64,000 bases of DNA from Candidatus Xianfuyuplasma coldseepsis. GTDB taxonomy: Bacteria > Bacillota_I > Bacilli_A > Izemoplasmatales > Izemoplasmataceae. The notes beneath the pieces are model-generated. The model ran no database searches. It was not told where the DNA came from and was given only the letters and a program-made list of their open reading frames with translations. A program made the translations under genes and the position numbers. This document shows, one piece after another, positions 1 to 7,873 of this stretch. The stretch's first letter is position 1. Each line of letters starts with the position of its first letter. The stretch covers positions 1,702,698-1,766,697 of the forward strand of contig NZ_CP048914.1 in the NCBI RefSeq assembly GCF_014023125.1, given 5' to 3'.

Positions 1-2
1 CA

Positions 3-506
3 ACAAGTCATTCGAATCGCTCGTATCCACCGTTTTATGAAGCTACCGGGTTGGGCATTAACATCGGTCACTTTGAACAAGAAGTAGTCTTCAGCCATGG
101 TGGAATGGGATTTGGATTTTCCGGATTTTATATGATGTTTCCAACTCGTGATATTTCTGCTGTCGTGCTTCTTAATGAAGAGTCCTTTGCCCATCATCAC
201 TTGGCGCATGCGATGGCGCATGTGATCACCAATACACCTTTGCAACAACCGCGTGTTTCCTGGATTATCAAGATTGCAGATATATTTCATCAATCGGGTT
301 TACAACAAGCAATTCAATATGCGCGTATGATGGTTGCTGATCCACAATCAACCTATGAAATTGATCCATATGATTTAATGAATCTCATCTATCAGATGAT
401 CGTAGCCGAAGAACAAACGACTGCAAAAGCATTTTTAGATTTATATCTTGATTTGTATCCTGATGATGAAGAAGCATTGGATATAAAAAGTGTGTTTAAC
501 TTTTAA
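3..506 (+). CDS. C-terminal part of a beta-lactamase-related serine hydrolase (cut by window start)
   Basis: The frame is open from base 3, so the start and the SxxK active-site region lie outside the window; 167 residues are visible. The stretch ATGLGINIGHF then FSHGGMGFGFSG matches the end of the penicillin-binding/class C beta-lactamase fold, where H-G-G supplies the third active-site element, followed by a strand ending VVLLNEE. A helical tail of about 90 residues follows, which is longer than in plain beta-lactamase-fold enzymes. Members hydrolyse peptides or esters, and the substrate here is unknown. A terminator follows directly. The family call is fairly safe; the function is not. Confidence 0.7.
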   Translation, partial: TSHSNRSYPPFYEATGLGINIGHFEQEVVFSHGGMGFGFSGFYMMFPTRDISAVVLLNEESFAHHHLAHAMAHVITNTPLQQPRVSWIIKIADIFHQSGLQQAIQYARMMVADPQSTYEIDPYDLMNLIYQMIVAEEQTTAKAFLDLYLDLYPDDEEALDIKSVFNF

Positions 507-536
507 GATGGATATCATATTTAACATTCCAGAAAT

Positions 537-563
537 AAAAAGACCAAAAGTGGTCTTTTTTTG
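537..563 (+). terminator. Intrinsic terminator
   Basis: AAAGACCA/TGGTCTTT stem with an AAAG loop and a T-run, ending the hydrolase transcript. Confidence 0.85.
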
Positions 564-570
564 TTATAAT
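562..570 (+). promoter_or_regulatory. Extended -10 promoter
   Basis: TGTTATAAT sits 39 bp before the next start codon. No convincing -35 box is visible. Confidence 0.5.
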
Positions 571-608
571 AGGGTACATGCTTACATGATAACAGGAGTG
601 GATTATCG

Positions 609-1166
609 ATGAATCGAAACATATTTGCGTATTTATTATTACTGGGTTTATTCAGTTATATCTTACATGAGGCTACAGAACTACCGTACATCATGGCATT
701 TATCGTGATTGCACCACTAGCTATCGGTATTAGCTTTATCACGATTCCCCCGATTTACTTCTTGTTAAAAGGGTACATCATTGATCAAAACTATGAAGCG
801 GGAAATGTATCGATTGTGGTTGCATTGGTTGAAATCGGGATTATATTGCCCCTGTTTCAATATATCAAAAATGGTGATTTAACCCTCATTCCAGCATATA
901 TTGATTGGATTGTCATTGGCGTTTCCTTATTAATTGATGTCATTGCCTTTTTTCTCGATTATTATAAACGATGGGTATATGTTATAGTTGGAGCGCATAT
1001 CATTGCCATCTTCTATATCTTTTTCTATTTTACCAAAGTCGATTTCTTCTTTATCCAAGTCGCACTATACTATTTATTAGTTCATACCATATTCAGTATT
1101 AGTTATTTAGTCTTACGTCATATTTTAAAAGAACGTTTTCCATATGTCAGCAAGTGGAAAATCTAG
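609..1166 (+). CDS. Multi-pass membrane protein, unknown function
   Basis: The product has 185 residues and is almost entirely hydrophobic. About five to six membrane segments can be counted, the first near residues 6-20 and the last near 140-165, with short loops and a basic C-terminus (KERFPYVSKWKI). The start is ATG with AGGAG ten bases upstream. It is a single-gene transcript with its own extended -10 promoter and terminator. No family motif is recognised. It could be a small transporter subunit or an integral membrane regulator, but nothing in the neighbourhood helps to decide. Confidence 0.75.
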   Translation: MNRNIFAYLLLLGLFSYILHEATELPYIMAFIVIAPLAIGISFITIPPIYFLLKGYIIDQNYEAGNVSIVVALVEIGIILPLFQYIKNGDLTLIPAYIDWIVIGVSLLIDVIAFFLDYYKRWVYVIVGAHIIAIFYIFFYFTKVDFFFIQVALYYLLVHTIFSISYLVLRHILKERFPYVSKWKI

Positions 1167-1193
1167 AAAAGGCCCATGTGGCCTTTTTATTTT
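1167..1193 (+). terminator. Intrinsic terminator
   Basis: AAAAGGCC ATGT GGCCTTTT stem-loop followed by TTATTTTT, directly after the stop codon. Confidence 0.85.
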
Positions 1194-1213
1194 TATCGTT
1201 GATTCCATGAGTA

Positions 1214-1222
1214 TGCTATAAT
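1214..1222 (+). promoter_or_regulatory. Extended -10 promoter
   Basis: TGCTATAAT lies 30 bp upstream of the kinase start codon; the -35 region is weak. Confidence 0.5.
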
Positions 1223-1251
1223 GAAGAAAACCTATCGAAAGAAGGTGGATT

Positions 1252-1818
1252 ATGGATTTTATCGAGAAACTACAACAGTTACCACCCAGTTCAATCATTT
1301 TTATCAGTGGATATGGCGGATCGGGGAAGACCACATTAGCTGAGACGATTGCACACCATATCGAATGCACGATTGTCTCAAGTGATGATTTCTACCGGAA
1401 TATTAAAGATTATGTTAACTGGGATTGTTATGATTTTAAACGGCTAATTAAAGATGTAATCATTCCATACAAACAGAAGATACCGTCACGATATACAGCG
1501 TATAACTGGGACAATCCTTCGCTGTCTTTGTATAAACAATTGGATATACGCAAATATCTGATTATCGAAGGTGTTGGTCTGTTGCGGGATGAATTAGATC
1601 CCTATGTTGATTACACCATATGGATTGACTGTGATTTAGATCGTGCCATTGCTGCTGGAAAACAACGTGATCGTAACCAATACAACGTCAATCATGACGC
1701 ACTGTGGGATGGTATTTGGAGATTGAATGAAGTAACTTATTATAGAACATACGAGCCATTAACTCGGGCAGACTATATCTATCCTTCCGTTCACAATAAT
1801 AAAAACCGCAACCGGTAG
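1252..1818 (+). CDS. P-loop kinase of the uridine kinase-like group
   Basis: 188 residues. Walker A is GYGGSGKTT at about residues 20-28, preceded by a beta strand (IIFIS). An acidic SSDDFYRN follows at about 44-51, the position where uridine kinases and phosphoribulokinases hold the nucleoside or sugar. A second strand IIEGVGLL is at about 105, and the lid-like segment KQRDRNQYN is rich in Arg. The substrate is probably a nucleoside or small metabolite, but this cannot be told from sequence. The start is ATG with GAAGGTGG at a good distance. The last codons (NNKNRNR) form the left arm of the terminator, so the C-terminus may be shaped by the RNA structure. Confidence 0.7.
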   Translation: MDFIEKLQQLPPSSIIFISGYGGSGKTTLAETIAHHIECTIVSSDDFYRNIKDYVNWDCYDFKRLIKDVIIPYKQKIPSRYTAYNWDNPSLSLYKQLDIRKYLIIEGVGLLRDELDPYVDYTIWIDCDLDRAIAAGKQRDRNQYNVNHDALWDGIWRLNEVTYYRTYEPLTRADYIYPSVHNNKNRNR

Positions 1819-1831
1819 AGGTTGCGGTTTT
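1802..1831. terminator. Bidirectional terminator overlapping a stop codon
   Basis: A 12-bp stem AAAACCGCAACC / GGTTGCGGTTTT has a loop GGTAGA that contains the TAG stop of the kinase gene. A-run and T-run arms make it work on both strands, so it also serves the convergent gene at 1843. Confidence 0.85.
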
Positions 1832-1842
1832 AACGTAATAAT

Positions 1843-2127
1843 TTACATGACGCTATTGACGACATCGGGGAAGAAGGTACTGACAACAACAAATGCCAAG
1901 ATTATGAAGAATATTGCCGCGATAAGTTTCTTACCAGCCACAAACTCCATTCCGGCTAATCCAGCAAGTGCATAGACAAGATATTGTTGTACAAGATTGA
2001 AATAACCTAAAATATCTTCCATACCATCAAATTCAAAACCAATTAATGCTTGAAGGTTTTTGAATGCATATAATAAAATAATTAAGAATCCTAAAATTGA
2101 ACCTAACACACTATAAAACTTCTTCAT
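1843..2127 (-). CDS. Small membrane protein, three segments
   Basis: 94 residues with hydrophobic stretches at about 5-25, 45-65 and 70-90, separated by an acidic loop (FEFDGMEDI). The start is ATG with AAGGAGGAAG seven bases upstream on the minus strand, which is a very strong ribosome binding site. It is convergent with the kinase gene, shares its terminator, and is transcribed alone. No family is recognised. The length and topology suit an accessory membrane peptide, but that is only an impression. Confidence 0.7.
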   Translation of the reverse strand: MKKFYSVLGSILGFLIILLYAFKNLQALIGFEFDGMEDILGYFNLVQQYLVYALAGLAGMEFVAGKKLIAAIFFIILAFVVVSTFFPDVVNSVM

Positions 2128-2261
2128 GACTTCCTCCTTGGGTTAATATACTTTTATTATAAGGAAGGATGAACTTCTTTTCAATCCTTTTTAATATTTG
2201 ATGTAATCGTTTGGAACAAAAGGGTTATTCAACATATCTTTTCATTTATTACTGGATGAGG

Positions 2262-2267
2262 TATAAT
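2262..2267 (+). promoter_or_regulatory. Probable -10 box
   Basis: TATAAT 77 bp before the ATG at 2344. It supports a transcript starting near 2275 with a leader of about 70 nt. Confidence 0.4.
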
Positions 2268-2343
2268 ATCGTTAGGGATGTTGCATGTCGTTTTTATATG
2301 CACTTTTAACAAGAATAACGATCGGTACAACAAGGAGAATGAA

Positions 2344-2937
2344 ATGAGCGATATTATATTTGATTTATTGGAAATTTTACTAGAGGTTGTTGTTGAGGTT
2401 GCTTCGAATAAGAAACAGGCAACCTCTCATCATGGAGCGATTAAAAATAGTGCACAACGGAATGCAGCATTTGGGACCCAAATAGTTCCAAAGACAGATG
2501 CAGTAATGATTGATAATAATCAATACCAAGAATCCAAAACGAACTATAATACCGATTTCTTACCGTCAAATAAGCCCGTACGAGATGTATATACAGATAT
2601 CCTTCACAAGGCGGAATTGCAGATTATGACGTTGATTTACATGTTGCAACAAGACGATGGAAAAATTACGTTTGATGAAGCTCGGATATTAAAAAAGCAC
2701 ATTCGTACACATAAAATAAAGTTGTTAAAAAGCGATATTAAACGATTTCAGAACTATGCGAACAAAGACATCACCATTGAGACAATCATTACCTTTATTC
2801 ATGACCAATCGATCCCAGTGGAATCGATTAAAGACCTGTTGGTGTTGTTAAAAGACGTGAATAATGTAACCAAACGACATAGTCGTATTATCGAGTTCGT
2901 TCAAGGGCAAATATACATGGAAGTGGATTTTCTGTAA
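2344..2937 (+). CDS. Hypothetical soluble protein, 197 residues
   Basis: The start was chosen at the ATG preceded by AAGGAG eight bases upstream. The reading frame is open 22 codons further up, but without a ribosome binding site. The N-terminal 25 residues (MSDIIFDLLEILLEVVVEVA) form one amphipathic or membrane-associated helix. A polar linker to about residue 85 follows, then a helical domain (about 90-195) rich in Lys and Ile with the motif DGKITFDEARILKKHI, which recalls an EF-hand-like acidic loop but lacks the full pattern. It is flanked by its own promoter and terminator. Function unknown. Confidence 0.65.
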   Translation: MSDIIFDLLEILLEVVVEVASNKKQATSHHGAIKNSAQRNAAFGTQIVPKTDAVMIDNNQYQESKTNYNTDFLPSNKPVRDVYTDILHKAELQIMTLIYMLQQDDGKITFDEARILKKHIRTHKIKLLKSDIKRFQNYANKDITIETIITFIHDQSIPVESIKDLLVLLKDVNNVTKRHSRIIEFVQGQIYMEVDFL

Positions 2938-2943
2938 TAAACC

Positions 2944-2967
2944 AAAAAGACGTTTATCGTCTTTTTT
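2944..2967 (+). terminator. Intrinsic terminator
   Basis: AAAAAGACG / CGTCTTTTT stem with a five-base loop. Confidence 0.8.
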
Positions 2968-2988
2968 ATTGTTTGACGTACAAATGCA

Positions 2989-3016
2989 TTGAAAACGATT
3001 CATTTTGTGATACAAT
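2989..3016 (+). promoter_or_regulatory. Promoter of the YcxB-like gene
   Basis: TTGAAA, 16-bp spacer, TACAAT. Confidence 0.6.
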
Positions 3017-3045
3017 ACACTTGATTATAGAAAGGAGTCATATGT

Positions 3046-3552
3046 ATGGAATATCATTTTAACCAACACGTGACACGTGAAGATTACATCGCTTTTTTAA
3101 TGAATCACTTACGAATGAACATCTTTAAACCAACCAACTTAATCTTCTTTACGATTGGGATTGGGTATCTAGCAGTCGCTCCATTCATCACTGGAACACA
3201 AGATTTCACCTTTACATTTATTGGACTTGGATTGGTACTTGTTATGATTTTATCGATTTTGTTTGCGCGCTATAATGCGGGAAAACGATATGATAAAAAC
3301 CCGGGAAATTTCGATATGTCGTACACCGTTGATGACAATGGATTTTCGTATAATGTATCGGGCCAAAAAATTGAAACACCATGGATGAATTTTTACAGTG
3401 CGTCTGAAACAGAGGACTATTTATATGTATTTGTCTCAAAAGATAGCGGTAGTGTGATTGTCAAACGCGACGTCCCAAATGATGCGATTGAGTTCATTAA
3501 AACAAAACTACAAGAACACGTGAATGCCAAGAAAATCAACTTTCTCAAATAA
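3046..3552 (+). CDS. YcxB-like membrane protein
   Basis: 168 residues. A short N-terminal cytoplasmic part (YHFNQHVTREDYIAFLMNH) is followed by two membrane helices (about 28-48 and 52-72). A C-terminal domain then reads FDMSYTVDDNGFSYNV, an aromatic PWMNFY turn, and DYLYVFVSKDSGSVIVKRDV. This order (two helices, then a strand-rich domain with W-x-x-F/I and a final VxKR) is that of the YcxB family, whose role is unknown. ATG is eight bases after AAGGAG. The gene is monocistronic with promoter and terminator. Confidence 0.6.
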   Translation: MEYHFNQHVTREDYIAFLMNHLRMNIFKPTNLIFFTIGIGYLAVAPFITGTQDFTFTFIGLGLVLVMILSILFARYNAGKRYDKNPGNFDMSYTVDDNGFSYNVSGQKIETPWMNFYSASETEDYLYVFVSKDSGSVIVKRDVPNDAIEFIKTKLQEHVNAKKINFLK

Positions 3553-3580
3553 AAACTACTCCGACGAGTAGTTTTTTTTG
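3552..3580 (+). terminator. Intrinsic terminator
   Basis: AAACTACTC CGAC GAGTAGTTT followed by a long T-run. Confidence 0.85.
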
Positions 3581-3586
3581 TAATCC

Positions 3587-3615
3587 TTTTCAATTATTTC
3601 TCCATATGATACAAT
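3587..3615 (+). promoter_or_regulatory. Promoter of the receiver-domain gene
   Basis: TTTTCA, 17-bp spacer, then TGATACAAT (extended -10). Confidence 0.55.
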
Positions 3616-3649
3616 ATGTATGAAGAAATAAACTTGTGGAGGACAGCCT

Positions 3650-4024
3650 ATGGCAACGATTTTATGTATGGATAACTCCGATACAATTCGCAAAGTAGTA
3701 CAGGACTGTGTCGAAGATTTACACCATCAATTTGTCGGTGTTGAGAATGGAAAACAAGGCATGGAGATTGCCCCAACTTTATCGGATTTAAAGTTGATTG
3801 TTTTGGACTGGAACATGCCGGTTCAAAGCGGCCGGGAAACCTTACTTCAAATCCGTGAGACTAAGGCAACCAAAGATGTTATGGTACTTACGCTGATTAA
3901 GATTGAAAACAAAGATCAAGTAATGGATGTCATTGAACTTGGATCCACAAATTACATGTTAAAACCGTTTCGGGTAAACGACCTCCAAGATAAAATTGAA
4001 GAAATGATGACAAATGCAGTGTAA
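3650..4024 (+). CDS. Stand-alone response-regulator receiver protein (CheY-like)
   Basis: 124 residues, a single receiver domain with no output domain. The phospho-acceptor is Asp53 in VLDWNMP, the acidic pocket is Asp8/Asp11, the switch Thr is Thr81, and Lys105-Pro106-Phe107 completes the set, so all key residues are present. No histidine kinase or chemotaxis gene is in the window, so the partner must be encoded elsewhere. The neighbour downstream (Nudix) is separated by a terminator hairpin, so this is a one-gene transcript. CheY-like signalling to a motor, or a phosphorelay like Spo0F, are both possible. The domain call is certain. Confidence 0.9.
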   Translation: MATILCMDNSDTIRKVVQDCVEDLHHQFVGVENGKQGMEIAPTLSDLKLIVLDWNMPVQSGRETLLQIRETKATKDVMVLTLIKIENKDQVMDVIELGSTNYMLKPFRVNDLQDKIEEMMTNAV

Positions 4025-4037
4025 TACTGCATTTTTG
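4012..4037 (+). terminator. Terminator enclosing the stop codon
   Basis: AAATGCAGT / ACTGCATTT stem with the TAA stop in the loop, then TTG. Confidence 0.7.
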
Positions 4038-4050
4038 ATAGGGTGATGAT

Positions 4051-4527
4051 ATGAAAATTGAAGTATTTGATGGAAATTTAGAATCACAGGATATTGTCAA
4101 TAACACCATGCGTATCGGCTGTCGAGCTGTGGTATTACACGACAGTAAAATACTAACTGTGTATGATGAGAAGTGGGATATCACTTCCTTACCAGGTGGT
4201 GGATTAGAACCTGGGGAAACGATCACAGAATGTGTCATCCGTGAAGTAAAGGAAGAAACTGGAGTAATCGTAACGAATCCAGTGGAAATGGTCCGAGTTA
4301 TTGAACACTTTGATGGCAATAGCTACACGTCGATATATTTTAAATGTGATTATGTTAACTCGACAAATATAACTTCCCTTACTGCACTAGAGAAAGAAGT
4401 AAACTTGCTAACAAGATGGGTGACAATAGAAAATTTGATGACTGAACTTAGTACCAATCGAACACTTCATGAACATGGAGGAAATATCCACGATCGTGAA
4501 TTTTTAGGATTGATTAACAGTATATAA
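4051..4527 (+). CDS. Nudix hydrolase
   Basis: 158 residues. The Nudix box is complete: a glycine-rich LPGGGLEPGE, then REVKEETGV with the metal-binding REVKEE, spanning about residues 50-75. These enzymes cleave nucleoside diphosphates linked to another group; the substrate is not shown by the sequence. The flanks look ordinary: a strand-rich N-terminus (MRIGCRAVVLHDSKILTVY) and a C-terminal helix. It ends four bases before the Shine-Dalgarno of the next gene, so it is probably cotranscribed with the DUF2779 nuclease. Confidence 0.9.
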   Translation: MKIEVFDGNLESQDIVNNTMRIGCRAVVLHDSKILTVYDEKWDITSLPGGGLEPGETITECVIREVKEETGVIVTNPVEMVRVIEHFDGNSYTSIYFKCDYVNSTNITSLTALEKEVNLLTRWVTIENLMTELSTNRTLHEHGGNIHDREFLGLINSI

Positions 4528-4537
4528 GGAGATGCCT

Positions 4538-6325
4538 ATGAACCGAATGAACATAACCAAAAGTGCTTTTATGGAATATATTCGATGCAATCGATATCCT
4601 GCGCTCAATCATATTTACAAGCGTAAAGATTTTGATGATGCGTTATTAGATCGTTATTATGATATTATCGACGGACTCGGTTCGAGTGCTATCGATATCG
4701 ATGATGATGTGCTATCTCCGGATTTGGAACATCTTGAGGTAATGATGCCATACTTTACTAAAATCGAGGTTCTAGCAGCCCGGAAGATCATGAGTGAATG
4801 GCAGGGTCAAACACGATACGGTACCGAATATGGTGAGCAAAAATTGTTTCTGCGCGACCATAATGGATTTAACTTGATGTGTTATGTCGATATCTACAAC
4901 AAACAAGACCATCATGTCAATATTGTCGAAGTTAAAGGAACCACATCGAATAAATATATGAGTATGGCCTATACCGAAGATCGGATTCAATACCCGATTT
5001 TCGAACTCTATGAAGATGGAATCTTACATTTACGTGAAGAACGTAATCCAGAGTTGTGTGCCAATGAGAAATACAATCGGAAACGACAACGATTATTAGA
5101 ACGATTTTCCGATGAGGGTGTTTATGTCTATGACTTGGCATTCCAACGTTTTGTGATTGAAGCGGATTTGTCCAATGCAAAATACTATTTAGGCGTGTTA
5201 AACCATGAATATGTCTTTGATGGAACGTATTTTGAAGGTGAACCCGTGTATACCAATGATAGTATACGCTTTATAGATGTCAGTATCCTTACCAAAGAAC
5301 TGCAACCAAAAATTGAACGAGACATTGATGTGATTATTGAACGGATTAAAAACGATAACGAAGATCGAGTTCGTCTCGGGAAACATTGTCAATTAAAAAA
5401 ACAACGAGAATGTGTATTCAAGGACCTATGTTACGATCAATTTCCCAAAACCAATAACATCCTCCAATACATCGATAAACATCACGGTTTCAAAGATGAA
5501 GCCGGGAATAAATACGATGTCTTTGAGTTGATTGAAGAGGGCTTCCGGACAATGGAAGACATACCTCATGAATGGTTATCCCGCCGTAACAATCAAATTC
5601 AACGCGATTGTGCGATTACCCATAAACCATTTGTTGATCGCGATAAAATTCGCGATGGTATCGCAGAAATTGAATACCCCATCTATCATTTGGACTTTGA
5701 AAGTTTCCCCTGTCCCTTACCACGATTCCGTGGGGAAAAACCCTATATGCAAAGCCTGTTTCAATTTAGTCTTCACATTGAAACAACACCAGGATCATGT
5801 GATAAAATTGCCGATCATTACGAGTATTTAAGCCGTAATCATGAGGATAATCGCGAGGAGTTGGTCCGTTTACTGTGTGAATCTATTGGCGATACTGGAA
5901 GTGTAATGGTATACAATCAAGCCTTCGAAAAAACACGGATCAAAGAGTTGGCGGAGTTGTTCCCTGCCTACAGTGAGAAACTTCTGGCGATCAATGAACG
6001 CTTATTTGACTTAATGCATATCATTAAAACCAACAGTAAACTATACGAAGGCTTAGGGTATGATGCCGATCGTGCAAAGACAGTAAATTACTATCACGAG
6101 GATCTTGTCGGAAGCTATTCCATCAAAAAAGTATTACCCATATTCAGCGATTTAACGTATCAAGGAATGACGGTTGGAAACGGGATGGAAGCGGTCTATG
6201 CATACGCCAGCTACCCCAAATTCGATGCGGATGATTTACGGAATATGCAAGCGGCATTAATCCAGTATTGTCAACAGGATACCTGGGCTATGGTTGAAAT
6301 CCTGAATCAACTGCGAAAGATATAA
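4538..6325 (+). CDS. DUF2779-type protein: PD-(D/E)XK nuclease with four cysteines joined to a DEDD-like exonuclease domain
   Basis: 595 residues from the second ATG. The first ATG at 4532 overlaps the AAGGAG site, so the second is preferred. The N-terminal part has Asp118 followed by Glu131-Val-Lys133 (CYVDIY then VEVKGTT), a classical PD-(D/E)XK core. Cys17 together with Cys284-x7-Cys292-x5-Cys298 resembles the split four-cysteine Fe-S site of Cas4/AddB-type nucleases. The C-terminal part (about 380-595) reads YHLDFES (Asp386, Glu388), VYNQAFEKT (Glu464) and YCQQDTWAM (Asp581), the order of catalytic acids in DnaQ-like exonucleases. It probably trims nucleic acid. It lies in an operon with Nudix; the biological role is unknown. 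Confidence 0.75.
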   Translation: MNRMNITKSAFMEYIRCNRYPALNHIYKRKDFDDALLDRYYDIIDGLGSSAIDIDDDVLSPDLEHLEVMMPYFTKIEVLAARKIMSEWQGQTRYGTEYGEQKLFLRDHNGFNLMCYVDIYNKQDHHVNIVEVKGTTSNKYMSMAYTEDRIQYPIFELYEDGILHLREERNPELCANEKYNRKRQRLLERFSDEGVYVYDLAFQRFVIEADLSNAKYYLGVLNHEYVFDGTYFEGEPVYTNDSIRFIDVSILTKELQPKIERDIDVIIERIKNDNEDRVRLGKHCQLKKQRECVFKDLCYDQFPKTNNILQYIDKHHGFKDEAGNKYDVFELIEEGFRTMEDIPHEWLSRRNNQIQRDCAITHKPFVDRDKIRDGIAEIEYPIYHLDFESFPCPLPRFRGEKPYMQSLFQFSLHIETTPGSCDKIADHYEYLSRNHEDNREELVRLLCESIGDTGSVMVYNQAFEKTRIKELAELFPAYSEKLLAINERLFDLMHIIKTNSKLYEGLGYDADRAKTVNYYHEDLVGSYSIKKVLPIFSDLTYQGMTVGNGMEAVYAYASYPKFDADDLRNMQAALIQYCQQDTWAMVEILNQLRKI

Positions 6326-6333
6326 CGAATTGG

Positions 6334-6361
6334 TTTACATTTATAGTGATTATGTTATAAT
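6334..6361 (+). promoter_or_regulatory. tig promoter
   Basis: TTTACA, 16-bp spacer, TATAAT with an upstream TG (TGTTATAAT). It is close to consensus, as expected for an abundant chaperone. Confidence 0.75.
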
Positions 6362-6394
6362 AAATTGATTATCAGAATATTAGGAGGAACAATC

Positions 6395-7681
6395 ATGGCA
6401 AAAGTTGATAAAATCTCAGGAAGTAAAGTCCGGATTGAGATTGAAGTATCAGCCCATCATTTCGAACATGGACTCGATCATGCCTTTGACGCAATGAAAG
6501 AGGATGTCGAAATCAAAGGATTCCGTAAAGGAAAAGTACCACGGAGTGTATTCGAACAAAAATTCGGTGTCGAATCACTCTATGAAGAAGCAATTAATCA
6601 TGTCTTACAAGAAACGTATATCAATGCTGTAACCGAACACGGTATTGAAGTCGTTGCCCAACCGAAAATTGATTTGGACATCACCAAAGTGAAACGTGGT
6701 GAACCATTCACATATGTCGCTGAAGTTGCCGTTAAACCAGAAGTAACATTAGGCGAATACAAAGGGTTAAAATTCGCGAAACAAAGCGAAGAAGTCAGTG
6801 AAGATGACATCGCTAAAGAAATTGCTAAATTATTGGAACAAAACGCAGAATTAGTACTGAAAGAAGAAGGAAACTTAGAAAATGGCGACACGGCAATCTT
6901 TGATTTTGAAGGATTTGTTGATGGTGAAGCATTTGACGGTGGAAAAGCCGAAAATTACGAACTAAAAATTGGCAGTGGCCAATTCATTCCTGGATTTGAA
7001 AATCAAATGGTCGGTATGGCTATCGGTGAAGAAAAAGATATCAACGTCACCTTCCCTGAAAACTATCAAGCCGAGAACTTAAAAGGGAAAGACGCTATTT
7101 TTAAAGTCAAACTTCATGAAATGAAAGTACGTGAACTACCGGAACTTGATGACGACTTTGTCAAAGAACTAGACAAAGAAGGTATTGAAACCGTAGATGA
7201 TCTCAAAGCGGACACCAAGAAAACTTTGGAAGAAGCATTGGTTACCAAAAACAAAAACGAACGTGTCGATTTTGCTGTTACCGAAGCGACCAATAATGCA
7301 ACCTTTGAACTACCCGAAGAAATGGTTGAAGATGAAAAAAATCGCCTGATGGATAATGTTGCCCAACAAGCAAAACAATACAACTTGGATTTGGAAACGT
7401 ATCTGCAGTTTAGCGGCGTATCCAAAGAAGATTTTGAAAAGAACTTACGGAAAGATGCGAAACGCTCTCTATCCTACAACTTAGTTGTTGAGGCAATTAG
7501 TAAGGAAGAGAACATTCAAGCAACCGACGAAGAACGCGAAGCAAAATACCAAGAAATCGCCGATCAATACAACATGGGTATCGAACAAGTGAAAGCCGCA
7601 CTAAACGACAGTGCAGTCGATAGTGAAGTTGTCTACCGGAAAACCATTGATTTCTTAGTTGACAGTTTAATCATTGAATAA
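6395..7681 (+). CDS. tig: Trigger factor (ribosome-associated chaperone and prolyl isomerase)
   Basis: 428 residues, the usual length. The N-terminal ribosome-binding loop GFRKGKVP is at about residues 44-51. An FKBP-type prolyl isomerase domain follows (about 150-240, with FDFEGFVDGEAFDGGKAENY split around Phe/Asp/Gly positions and IPGFENQMVGM). The C-terminal helical arms run to the end. It binds nascent chains at the ribosome exit. The ATG at 6395 has AGGAGG seven bases upstream; the frame extends 10 codons further up without a site. Transcribed alone, with a strong promoter and terminator. Clp protease genes, a common neighbour, are absent; lon lies 10 kb downstream. Confidence 0.97.
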   Translation: MAKVDKISGSKVRIEIEVSAHHFEHGLDHAFDAMKEDVEIKGFRKGKVPRSVFEQKFGVESLYEEAINHVLQETYINAVTEHGIEVVAQPKIDLDITKVKRGEPFTYVAEVAVKPEVTLGEYKGLKFAKQSEEVSEDDIAKEIAKLLEQNAELVLKEEGNLENGDTAIFDFEGFVDGEAFDGGKAENYELKIGSGQFIPGFENQMVGMAIGEEKDINVTFPENYQAENLKGKDAIFKVKLHEMKVRELPELDDDFVKELDKEGIETVDDLKADTKKTLEEALVTKNKNERVDFAVTEATNNATFELPEEMVEDEKNRLMDNVAQQAKQYNLDLETYLQFSGVSKEDFEKNLRKDAKRSLSYNLVVEAISKEENIQATDEEREAKYQEIADQYNMGIEQVKAALNDSAVDSEVVYRKTIDFLVDSLIIE

Positions 7682-7705
7682 CACCACATCAGTGGTGTTT
7701 TTTAT
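7679..7705 (+). terminator. tig terminator
   Basis: AACACCAC / GTGGTGTT stem and T-run right after the stop codon. Confidence 0.85.
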
Positions 7706-7758
7706 TTGAACTTCAAACTATTTAGAATTTTTTTATTTATAATTAATTTCAATTAAAG

Positions 7759-7772
7759 TGAACATTTGTTCA
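7759..7772 (+). promoter_or_regulatory. Operator palindrome upstream of ulaA
   Basis: TGAACATTTGTTCA has perfect TGAACA/TGTTCA arms. The exact reverse complement occurs at 10190 before ulaC. Both lie 29 bp (start to start) upstream of the -35 box. It is the probable binding site of the SorC-type regulator encoded at 14371; the TTGAACA/TTCAA composition resembles the known operator of B. subtilis DeoR, a SorC-family protein. Confidence 0.7.
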
Positions 7773-7787
7773 TTTAGCCAATTAATA

Positions 7788-7816
7788 TTTACAAAATTTT
7801 ACACCTATCGCATAAT
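7788..7816 (+). promoter_or_regulatory. ulaA promoter
   Basis: TTTACA, 17-bp spacer, CATAAT. A degenerate second copy of the operator (9 of 14 positions) starts at the -35 box. Confidence 0.6.
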
Positions 7817-7830
7817 AGGACATAAGTAAA

Positions 7831-7845
7831 GCGTTTCCAAAACGC
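7831..7845 (+). repeat. Short inverted repeat in the ulaA leader
   Basis: GCGTTT-CCA-AAACGC lies between the promoter and the ribosome binding site. It could be a small RNA hairpin or a protein site. It is not a good cre match. Confidence 0.4.
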
Positions 7846-7873
7846 AAATAAACTATATGGAGGAAATTTTTAA

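Noticed and set aside
7831-7845. GCGTTT-CCA-AAACGC as a cre site for ulaA
   Set aside because: It lacks the central CG flanked by TG and CA; it is kept only as an inverted repeat.
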